64,000 nucleotides of DNA from JAWHTC01 sp032586155 (GTDB taxonomy: Bacteria; Pseudomonadota; Alphaproteobacteria; Rhodobacterales; Rhodobacteraceae): contig NZ_JAWHTC010000002.1 in assembly GCF_032586155.1 (NCBI RefSeq), positions 1,173,253-1,237,252 of the forward strand, in the 5' to 3' direction. Shown here in pieces: positions 17,565 through 24,664 of this stretch (positions within the stretch are counted from its first letter, which is position 1; the number at the start of each line of letters is the position of its first letter). Below the pieces are notes generated by a model. That model was given only the letters and a program-made list of their open reading frames with translations. It was not told the DNA's origin and made no database searches. A program made the position numbers and the translations under genes.

Positions 17565-17888
17565 ATGATTACCTGTTTCATTCGCTATCACATCGACCCG
17601 AACCGGAAGCCTGAATTCGAGCGATATGCCCGCAACTGGGGGCAGGCCATTCCCCGATGTGGTGCCGATCTGATCGGATATTTTGCACCGCATGAAGGGT
17701 CATCGACCTTGGCATACGGGGTCTATTCGCTACCCTCGCTTGCAGAATATGAGGCCTATCGCGAACGGCTGCGCAACGACCCTCTGGGGCGGGAGAACTA
17801 TGGTTTTGCCCGGAAACACGGGTTTATCTTGCGTGAGGACCGGACGTTTCTGAAGCTGGTCTCGGCGCCACATGGAGTAAACAAATGA
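17565..17888 (+). CDS. NIPSNAP family protein
   Basis: 107 residues, a dimeric alpha/beta-barrel (ferredoxin-like) fold. MITCFIRYHIDPNRKPEFERYARNW followed by a G-x-Y-x-P-S-L-A-E-Y pattern is typical of NIPSNAP. AAGGAG at 17552-17557 fixes the ATG at 17565; the longer frame upstream runs antisense to the ArsR gene. Shares ATGA with the next gene's start. Biochemical role of bacterial NIPSNAPs is not settled. Confidence 0.85.
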   Translation: MITCFIRYHIDPNRKPEFERYARNWGQAIPRCGADLIGYFAPHEGSSTLAYGVYSLPSLAEYEAYRERLRNDPLGRENYGFARKHGFILREDRTFLKLVSAPHGVNK

Positions 17889-18235
17889 TCGCTGTTATTT
17901 TCGAGGTTTGGCCGACGGACGGCCGCAAGGCCGAGTATCTGGATATTGCGACCGGGTTGCGGGATGAGCTGATGCAGCATGACGGTTTCATCTCGGTCGA
18001 GCGGTTCGAAAGCCTGACCGAGCCGGGCAAGATGCTGTCGCTGTCGTTCTTCCGCGACGAAGAAAGCGTTACCGCGTGGCGCCAGCGATCGGAACATCGG
18101 CAGGCGCAGGGTAAGGGGCGTGGCGGTGTGTTTCGTGACTATCGTCTGCGGGTGGCCCATGTACTGCGCGATTATGGGATGCAGGACCGTGACGAGACGC
18201 CAAAGGACAGCTGCCACGCGCACGACGAGGTATGA
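17885..18235 (+). CDS. Antibiotic biosynthesis monooxygenase (ABM) domain protein
   Basis: 116 residues, ABM/dimeric alpha-beta barrel fold: MIAVIFEVWPTDGRKAEYL, GFISVERFESLTEPGKMLSLSFF, and W-R at the third helix. Start ATG overlaps the NIPSNAP stop (ATGA), so the two are translationally coupled and may form a related barrel pair. ABM proteins include quinol monooxygenases and heme-degrading enzymes, but many have no known activity; no specific substrate can be assigned. Confidence 0.83.
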   Translation: MIAVIFEVWPTDGRKAEYLDIATGLRDELMQHDGFISVERFESLTEPGKMLSLSFFRDEESVTAWRQRSEHRQAQGKGRGGVFRDYRLRVAHVLRDYGMQDRDETPKDSCHAHDEV

Positions 18236-18308
18236 AAGAAAACCGCGAGCCAGATGCATTGTCGCCTTGCCAAAGCCGCAAGCATTCGGTAATGCGCATC
18301 CTCACGGT

Positions 18309-18385
18309 CGGAGTGTAGCTCAGCCTGGTAGAGCACTGTCTTCGGGAGGCAGGGGTCGGAGGTTCGAATCCTCTCACTCCGACCA
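18309..18385 (+). tRNA. tRNA-Pro (anticodon CGG), CCA encoded
   Basis: 77-nt cloverleaf: acceptor CGGAGTG/CACTCCG, anticodon stem CTGTC/GGCAG around loop TTCGGGA (anticodon CGG, decoding CCG), T arm with GGTTCGAATCC, and ACCA end. Its 3' 45 bases are the left attachment site of the adjacent island. Confidence 0.95.
18341..18385 (+). other. attL of the tRNA-Pro island
   Basis: The 45 bases from the anticodon loop to the CCA end are repeated exactly at 24537-24581. An integrase gene starts about 100 bases downstream, as expected for tRNA-targeting islands. Confidence 0.9.
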
Positions 18386-18491
18386 GATTTACAATTAAAT
18401 TACAACATCTTAACCTCCCTTGCGGTAAGGGAAAGCGTTTTTGTCGCGTGCAAGTATTGCACGCCGTTCCAACGGTTTTTATGATTCCGTC

Positions 18492-19685
18492 ATGACCAAG
18501 AAATATGTCCAGTATCGAAAACGAACACGCACGGACGGTATTTGGGAAATCGTTTGGAATGATCCTAAGACCGGCAACATACGAAGACAGAGCTGTGGCA
18601 CTCGCGACGAGCACGCTGCCGAAAGGAAGCTTGCTGAGAAAATTCTCACAGGCGACGTTGTCCCGCCAAACGTTGTGACTATCGGCTATCTACTGGAACG
18701 CTATTTCCAGCACCTAAAACGTCGGAAAGCGGCGAACACGATCGTTCCAATGAAGTCTAAGGTGGAACGCCTTACGGACTACATGGGAACCCTGAAATGG
18801 GAGGTGTTCGGCCAATCCGATGTTGAGAACTATATCGATCATGCCAAGTCTCTGACTAGATGGGATCGCGGTGGAAAACCGCTTAGCGAAGGCACAATCA
18901 AAAAGGACCTGCAAATACTCCGCTCCGCTTTGAGGCATGGCCACCTGCACAGGATTGTCCCCACGGAAACACGCATAGAAATCCGAAACCTCACTTCTTC
19001 GCAACGTACCGATTGGTTAGACAGGGCGCAGATGGAAAAGGTGCTCCAGTGTTGCGCCAGTGATGAGGAGCGCAATCATATCTATGGCTTCCTTGTAATC
19101 GCTCTGGCGACTGGTGCCCGCAAGGAGGCGATTTTTGAATTGACTTGGGATCAGGTTTACATCCCAGAAATGGAAACCGAATTGCTGGAAGTTGAGCCAT
19201 CCCCAGTCGAGCGCGACGGAATTTTTTCCCTGCCAAACAGGGCCTACCAAACTGTAGTAACCAAGAACAAACCGCTCAACTGGGACACAGGAGAGGTCGT
19301 TAGTGGAGCGTATATCGACTTTGGTAAAGGGCATGGAAACAAGCGCCGACCTCAAATACCGATTAGCCGGAAAAACGGGCGACTGATGCACTACCTGTTG
19401 TTTTGTGGGGATCGCAATCAGCCCTATGTAATCTCCTACAATGGTAGGCCTATCAAGACAGGCATCAAAAAGGGGCTGGAGGCCGTTGGGCTTGAAGCAG
19501 GCTTGCCTTTCAAATTAACGCACCACGTATTGAAACGAACCAGCATTACTTGGATGGTCAGAAATGGAATTTCTTTTGACATCATAGAGCGGTTGACCAA
19601 CACGACAGTCGATACACTCAAAAGACATTACAGTCAGCATACCCCAGATTTGGAAGACGCGCTTGGGGACACGTTTTCAATTTAG
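18492..19685 (+). CDS. Tyrosine recombinase (island integrase)
   Basis: 397 residues. An N-terminal SAM-like/core-binding region precedes a C-terminal catalytic domain with Arg210 (ATGARKEAI), the box II segment HHVLKRTSITW (His345) and nucleophile Tyr380 (LKRHYSQHTPD). The usual second Arg of HxxR is Lys348 here, with Arg one place later. It lies just downstream of tRNA-Pro and almost certainly catalyses integration at that tRNA. The ATG at 18492 is preferred; a TTG at 18441 in frame gives a poor leader. No strong ribosome site is visible. Confidence 0.9.
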   Translation: MTKKYVQYRKRTRTDGIWEIVWNDPKTGNIRRQSCGTRDEHAAERKLAEKILTGDVVPPNVVTIGYLLERYFQHLKRRKAANTIVPMKSKVERLTDYMGTLKWEVFGQSDVENYIDHAKSLTRWDRGGKPLSEGTIKKDLQILRSALRHGHLHRIVPTETRIEIRNLTSSQRTDWLDRAQMEKVLQCCASDEERNHIYGFLVIALATGARKEAIFELTWDQVYIPEMETELLEVEPSPVERDGIFSLPNRAYQTVVTKNKPLNWDTGEVVSGAYIDFGKGHGNKRRPQIPISRKNGRLMHYLLFCGDRNQPYVISYNGRPIKTGIKKGLEAVGLEAGLPFKLTHHVLKRTSITWMVRNGISFDIIERLTNTTVDTLKRHYSQHTPDLEDALGDTFSI

Positions 19686-19740
19686 AATATCTCAGCCCGC
19701 CAAAGTGCTTGACGGGCTAAGATAGCCTCCAGTGGAAGCC

Positions 19741-20226
19741 CTAAGCAGAGTTCAAGCCGTTGGGCCAAATCGTGTCTTCATACCAAATCAAAGCTCTTTC
19801 AATCAGACAAAGATGTTCCCGCGTAACATCCCCTTGAAACAGTATGACAAACTCAAAGTCATCCAGGCCGGCTTTCTGCATTTCTCGCTGGAGCCGACAA
19901 GCCCCCCCGTGAAAGTGTTTCATATGCGACCTAATTCGTTCCGTCGGGCAGTCTGAGCGACCATAATATTTCAAGCCAGTTGACTTTTGTCGTATCAGGT
20001 AGATGCCGCCACCGCCTTCGTACCGCAGTCGAGTAGAAAGTAGTGCCCTCAACAGACAATCCTGCGAAACATATCCCATAACAAGATTTCGCTTCCGCAC
20101 TCTGCCTTTAAAGCCTTGCTCTGAAACGGCAGGTTTGTGTGGCGAACTACAATAAACATCACTCAAGTCTGTGAAGAACTTACCCCACAGAAAGTGGCAT
20201 ATCGATGGTTTCGGAAAAGAAGTCAT
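19741..20226 (-). CDS. GIY-YIG domain protein
   Basis: 161 residues. The C-terminal half carries the GIY-YIG nuclease fold: GGIYLIRQKSTGLKYYGRSDCPTER (GIY ... YYG), followed by an RIRSH helix and a conserved glutamate in CLIERALIWYE. The N-terminal 70 residues are unfamiliar. The ATG has GAGGA just upstream. Convergent with the integrase, divergent from the iteron region and cassette. A role as island-borne nuclease is inference. Confidence 0.75.
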   Translation of the reverse strand: MTSFPKPSICHFLWGKFFTDLSDVYCSSPHKPAVSEQGFKGRVRKRNLVMGYVSQDCLLRALLSTRLRYEGGGGIYLIRQKSTGLKYYGRSDCPTERIRSHMKHFHGGACRLQREMQKAGLDDFEFVILFQGDVTREHLCLIERALIWYEDTIWPNGLNSA

Positions 20227-20417
20227 TTTGTCCTCATCTTTAAGAGCGTTTTGGCGATGAGGGCGATCACACGGTCAGTTTGGGTTACACCGTGAAATCC
20301 TCGCTTGAAGTAGTAATAAATGAGCGGATTTCAATGGCTGAACTATTTGGCAGCGGTATTCCATCAGATTGAGCATGGATGTTTTTCGTTAGGGTTTCTC
20401 CTGCCCTCAAAAACATT

Positions 20418-20741
20418 TTCGGACATCCTCCCCCAACCCCTTGAAAACAAACGAGAAACAAAATCGGACATTCACCAATGTCCTAAAACCCACCAAATCG
20501 GACATTGACCCGATTCCCGAATCACCCCCGGTAAAATCGGACATTCGACCGAATCGTGACATTTATATCACACATTCCCCAATGTCCGAAAAAGTTGGGT
20601 GGTTTTCTGACACCCGATTCGCCCCTAATAATCTTTACAAACTTTGCAAAATCCCCTAAATCACTGATAAATAAGCCAATATTATCGGACATTCAGCCAC
20701 AAATGTCCGATTTTACCACTTTTCGGACATTGACCAGCACC
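20418..20741. repeat. Iteron-like array of TCGGACATT
   Basis: TCGGACATT or a one-base variant occurs in direct orientation at 20419, 20464, 20498, 20537, 20695 and 20733, and as the complement AATGTCC(G/T)A at 20477, 20581 and 20712. All lie in a gene-free, AT-rich stretch. Copies are mostly flanked by A or T runs and spaced irregularly (34-39 bases for the closest direct copies). This looks like a binding array for one protein, either a replication/excision origin or a promoter control region for the cassette downstream. The rest of 20227-20853 holds no gene I can support. Confidence 0.8.
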
Positions 20742-20853
20742 CCAAGGCCGCCCATTGTTTCGGCGAACATTAAGGTTCAAGATCACGCTAAAGGCGTGTG
20801 ACCGTTGAGTATTGAAGATTCTGAAGTGACGACGTTCGGAGGCAAAATCTGTT

Positions 20854-21984
20854 TTGATTAACTGGAGGCAGGGGGGATGGACAGGCAGCTTAAATCGCTG
20901 GACTACTCGAGAAATTTCAAACCAGTTTAGAGAGAACGCGGCGCTTCGGCGAGTCAGGTACGGCGCTGCCCATCGTTCAATACGTTGGCTATTTTCCATT
21001 CGCACATTTGGTAGGTTTGCCTTCACCTACATTGTGTTCGATGCCTTGCTTGCCCTCATTGAAGCCTCTCCACTTCGGCATTCTTTAGAGGCGGCGACCG
21101 AATATGTTTGGGGGGCGAATACGAGCTGGTTCGAAGCGAAGGTGCTAATTAGTCAACTTTCTAGTTACTTGATTACAACTCAAGTGGGCATCTTGGGTGT
21201 CGTATCATTAGCCCTCGCTTTGATCACGCTAATCGCACAACGAGAGAACAGCGCGACGGACATTCAGGTTTACTACCATGAATCCATGGCGTTTGAGATT
21301 TTTGCTAGCAGCCTTGCGCTTCTGGCTATACTCGTCCTGCAGCTCACCTGGCCTTTGCAATCCTTAGTTCACTACCTCGGGTTTGGATCTGAAAGCTCAG
21401 TTTTTGAGGCGACTTTACTGGGCGCGCATTTTGCTTGGCTCCTAGTTAATCTAGGGGCAATTTCACGATTTGTTTCAACAACATTTAGCTTTGTTCAGCA
21501 GTCGGCACGTGAGCTTCATCGTGAAAGATACACTGCCAATATCATTCAGCCACTTGAGATGCGGCGGTATCTACGCAATCAACTGTATGCGCTCACTGGT
21601 CACGATCTGACCACAGCAAGTGGCAGCAACAATGATCAACCTAGTGCCGTTTTTGGAAGTGACTACGGAAACTTGCATGCCGTCGAAATTGAAAGCACGT
21701 TTCGAACTCCTGTACTACTTCACGACGTACGCATCATTTGGGTTCGATGGGTTTTGCGACGCTGGGTAAATCGTTGCAACAAGAAGATCGAAGAAGATTC
21801 CAGCCAAGATTCGAATGACGCCCTGTCACAAGGGCCACTAATCTCTTTCTCGCCAAATATCGATGTTACCATTGAGGGAAGGGTGGCTTGGTGTCGACGT
21901 AGGGGAGGCGTGCCACTGACCAGATTGGAGAAGTTTGTTCTGCGGCGAGCTTTCCGTTTCAAGAGGGTCCGGTCCAATGCCTGA
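20854..21984 (+). CDS. Island membrane protein, unknown function (cassette gene A)
   Basis: 376 residues, not recognised. About four hydrophobic segments are visible: around FAFTYIVFDALLALI, LITTQVGILGVVSLALALI, IFASSLALLAILVLQL and HFAWLLVNLGAISRFV. A cytoplasmic, Arg-rich C-terminal domain of about 180 residues follows. The start is uncertain: TTG at 20854 has GGAGG 11 bases upstream. An ATG at 20877 with an ideal GGAGG opens another frame but stops after 17 codons, suggesting either a leader peptide or a frameshift. Its stop overlaps the next gene's ATG by 8 bases, so the two proteins are probably made together. Confidence 0.75.
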   Translation: MINWRQGGWTGSLNRWTTREISNQFRENAALRRVRYGAAHRSIRWLFSIRTFGRFAFTYIVFDALLALIEASPLRHSLEAATEYVWGANTSWFEAKVLISQLSSYLITTQVGILGVVSLALALITLIAQRENSATDIQVYYHESMAFEIFASSLALLAILVLQLTWPLQSLVHYLGFGSESSVFEATLLGAHFAWLLVNLGAISRFVSTTFSFVQQSARELHRERYTANIIQPLEMRRYLRNQLYALTGHDLTTASGSNNDQPSAVFGSDYGNLHAVEIESTFRTPVLLHDVRIIWVRWVLRRWVNRCNKKIEEDSSQDSNDALSQGPLISFSPNIDVTIEGRVAWCRRRGGVPLTRLEKFVLRRAFRFKRVRSNA

Positions 21985-24304
21985 AATGCCTCAGCCTAAC
22001 AAAATCTTGGAAGAATTAGCGGATAGAGCTGCATCGCAGATCGATCGACAAGCACCCGTTGCGTTCGACGCCTCTTACCGTGAAATGATCAAGTACCATC
22101 GTTTTCTATTGGCCATCAACGCTTCGAGATCAGCGGATGGCGTAGCTATCAACTACGCGGAAATCGCTGGAACCGAATGGCGTGCGCCGCATGAGATTTG
22201 GGTTGGACAGTATCGTAGACTGTTTGAGCGGGCTGCTTCACGAATACCGGACAATGGAGATTTCATTCGGTCTCTCGCATACACGCCAAGTCGACTGCTG
22301 CCAAGTAAAGGCGATCCTGAACTCACACCCAAGGTTGTAGATGCCATTCTAGATCTTGGGCCAATAATGGTTCATAGGCTTGAGGCTTGGGTCACCAAAC
22401 GTACGACAATAGAGCCACCTAAAGGTGAATCTGCAAAGCCGCGACTAAGTTTAGCAGGATCGGATCTGAACGCGTATCAGAGCGTTCTACCCAATATCGT
22501 TGGGGCTTGGGAAAGCTTAACTCTTCACGTTTCGCCGATGTTTGGTTGGGGCGCGCGATCAGAGCAAAGCGAAGACGAAGCTTGGTCTTCATTTCAGAAG
22601 AGCTGGCCATTTCTTTGGAAGCACCTGACGAACACAGCCTACAGTCTCGCTGTAGCTGTTTGGAACGAAGACGAGACCGCTCAAAAGCTATTTGGGGAGT
22701 CGCTTGTCCGATGGTCAAGTGACTTACGTCATAACTTCAGTGGACACTATTCGTTCCGCCGTAAGGAAGTTCTGTTTCCAGATGTCTTGCCATCTGAATG
22801 GGGTGAGGCACGAGAACAAGCTTGCAAATACACATTCGACTATTCGGAGCCTCCTACACCTGATCAAGTCTTTTGGGCAATTATTCAAAACGTTCGCGAT
22901 GATGTCGTTTTGCTGACCGCCACCTTAATGTTGTTCTGGACGATCCAAGAAAAGCAATCTTCCAACATTGGAGAGCAAGCAGCTAGGGCTTTGCTGAGGC
23001 GGGAAGGTGACAGCCGATCCACTCGTCATACAGATGGTGCCGATCCGAGCTTCAAGTCGATATTTCTTAACTTCATTCGACACGGACTGTCAGGTGATCG
23101 ATTCAATGAAAGTGGTTACGCTGGCAAGCTAGAAAGCCTTGTTAAAATGCTCGACAATATGACCGAGCGAACGATAGTCCCGGGACGAATTTACTCGCCG
23201 TCGACAATCCAGAGCAGACACAGTCTAGGCTGCTCCGTGGTAGGGATTCTCTTGGCAAGTGTTCCCGAGAATGGAGATGGAGGAGTTGTACGCCTACTGG
23301 GCGCTATAGCCAAGGAAGTAGAAATCCTCCCTCAGGGAGACGAGAGCCTGCGAGGGTTGATCAGTGAGCTAAATGATTGGCTTTCGCTACTGCAAGAGCC
23401 TGCCAATTGGCAGGAGATAGGTGCGCACTTACTTAATCCCAAGAAAGACACTGCCAAGTCCGTGGAAAGCCTGCGAGGTATTATTGAGGCAACCGTAAAC
23501 GTGATTGAGGAAGTCCGCCGAGAGCGTATTGAGCAGCTTCCGATCAACGAACAGCAGTTGGAGAGTTTAAGGTGTGCGGTCGAACAGGCATTGTTGAATG
23601 AACCTGCCGAAACACACTTCTTCCACGATGTTGAAGTTGGGGCATCGATTGACGACGGCGGCGCAACGAGGCGGGAAGTTGCTTTCAATAAAATTTCCAA
23701 AGCTGAACTAACAGAGCCGCCAATGGCATCGCTCCCAGTAAACTTTGAAGAGTGGTTTGTTTCGAATGTGAAGCGTGAAGCAGGCAATGGAGTTTGGAAC
23801 GATTTTTGTAAGAGGGATCGCACGCAGGTGACGGTCAATGCACCGGTCGAAACCGAAGACTTTTGGCGTGAATTGTCACCTCTAATCGATCAAGTGGGCG
23901 AGGAACCAGTTTTGGTTGTTTCGAATGCGGCGCAAAGCCGACTGTACGACTTGGTATATTCGGACGATGGTAGCCAACCACAATTGAGAATTGAACAATT
24001 GCCTCGCGGACAACGTCACGATTTCTATATCGCAACCATCGAAGGGGTTGACGTTTGCGGATCAGAATTTGAGACGGGGAAATCTTGGCTCTTTTCTGCC
24101 CGAACACTTAGAAAAGTCAGCTATACAAAGACCACTGAGGATGGAAACTACGCCGATCTATCGTTTGAACTTGTTGACGATTTAAAGGTGGATATGCGAG
24201 TTGGCTTTCGCCAGAAGTTTGCTTGGGACGCCTCCCCAGTATTTGAAATTCTCGGACCAGATCCAGAGGAGGTCGGCGCAGTTCCGGGGGAGCAGCAACT
24301 TTAA
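21977..24304 (+). CDS. Large island protein, unknown function (cassette gene B)
   Basis: 775 residues, not recognised. No signal peptide; acidic and largely helical by eye with a few hydrophobic patches (e.g. DDVVLLTATLMLFWTI). No nuclease, ATPase, helicase or methylase motif is seen. A Ser/Arg segment (REGDSRSTRHTDG) and a beta-rich C-terminal part from about residue 600 suggest at least two domains. ATG at 21977 has AGAGGG with 9-base spacing and overlaps the membrane gene's stop. Pairing with a membrane protein inside a tRNA island fits a defence or effector cassette, but that is only inference. Confidence 0.78.
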   Translation: MPEMPQPNKILEELADRAASQIDRQAPVAFDASYREMIKYHRFLLAINASRSADGVAINYAEIAGTEWRAPHEIWVGQYRRLFERAASRIPDNGDFIRSLAYTPSRLLPSKGDPELTPKVVDAILDLGPIMVHRLEAWVTKRTTIEPPKGESAKPRLSLAGSDLNAYQSVLPNIVGAWESLTLHVSPMFGWGARSEQSEDEAWSSFQKSWPFLWKHLTNTAYSLAVAVWNEDETAQKLFGESLVRWSSDLRHNFSGHYSFRRKEVLFPDVLPSEWGEAREQACKYTFDYSEPPTPDQVFWAIIQNVRDDVVLLTATLMLFWTIQEKQSSNIGEQAARALLRREGDSRSTRHTDGADPSFKSIFLNFIRHGLSGDRFNESGYAGKLESLVKMLDNMTERTIVPGRIYSPSTIQSRHSLGCSVVGILLASVPENGDGGVVRLLGAIAKEVEILPQGDESLRGLISELNDWLSLLQEPANWQEIGAHLLNPKKDTAKSVESLRGIIEATVNVIEEVRRERIEQLPINEQQLESLRCAVEQALLNEPAETHFFHDVEVGASIDDGGATRREVAFNKISKAELTEPPMASLPVNFEEWFVSNVKREAGNGVWNDFCKRDRTQVTVNAPVETEDFWRELSPLIDQVGEEPVLVVSNAAQSRLYDLVYSDDGSQPQLRIEQLPRGQRHDFYIATIEGVDVCGSEFETGKSWLFSARTLRKVSYTKTTEDGNYADLSFELVDDLKVDMRVGFRQKFAWDASPVFEILGPDPEEVGAVPGEQQL

Positions 24305-24536
24305 ACATGTCACACATCGCGGCGATCCATGCGCGCCGAGCGATCTGCAAGAATGGTCACACCTGTTTGCCCGCTGTTTGGGAGTTACTACGACGGTGCA
24401 GGCTGCTAATGCGTTTTCTCTCAGTTTGTCAGTACCTGCACAAACTTGCACGCGAATCACTCAAATTCCCTGAATTTTATGGAAATGGCGTGCAACTAAA
24501 TGACGTAACCAACTGAAATTTAACGAGACCCCAGTT
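24305..24536. other. Non-coding right edge of the island
   Basis: Between the cassette and attR there are only short, overlapping frames without ribosome sites; I see no gene, repeat or structured RNA here. Confidence 0.5.
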
Positions 24537-24581
24537 TTCGGGAGGCAGGGGTCGGAGGTTCGAATCCTCTCACTCCGACCA
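24537..24581 (+). other. attR of the tRNA-Pro island
   Basis: Exact 45-base copy of tRNA-Pro positions 18341-18385, without the tRNA 5' half, so not a functional tRNA. Marks the right end of the island. Confidence 0.9.
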
Positions 24582-24590
24582 ATGAAACAA

Positions 24591-24614
24591 GGTCCCTGAC
24601 GGGATCTTTTTTTT
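24591..24614 (+). terminator. Terminator originally belonging to tRNA-Pro
   Basis: GGTCCC-TGAC-GGGATC stem-loop followed by eight or more T. It lies directly behind the displaced tRNA 3' end, as a tRNA terminator would before island insertion. Confidence 0.65.
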
Positions 24615-24664
24615 GGGGTTCAAGTATCGATTCGGGTGGAGCGTCCGATGAAGAGCTGACCCGG

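Larger units (their letters stand above)
18341..24581. mobile_element. 6.2-kb genomic island integrated in tRNA-Pro(CGG)
   Basis: Bounded by 45-bp direct repeats of the tRNA 3' end. It contains a tyrosine recombinase, a GIY-YIG protein, an iteron-like repeat array and a two-gene cassette of unknown function. Base composition and codon use are visibly more AT-rich than in the flanking genes. The native tRNA terminator appears to have been pushed to the far side (24591). No conjugation or phage structural genes are seen, so it is a small integrative or satellite-type element. Confidence 0.85.

Noticed and set aside
20419..20741. CRISPR array
   Set aside because: The repeat unit is only 9 bases, occurs in both orientations and has irregular spacing; no Cas genes.
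24537..24581. Second tRNA-Pro gene
   Set aside because: Only the 3' 45 bases are present; there is no acceptor 5' strand or D arm, so it is an attachment repeat.
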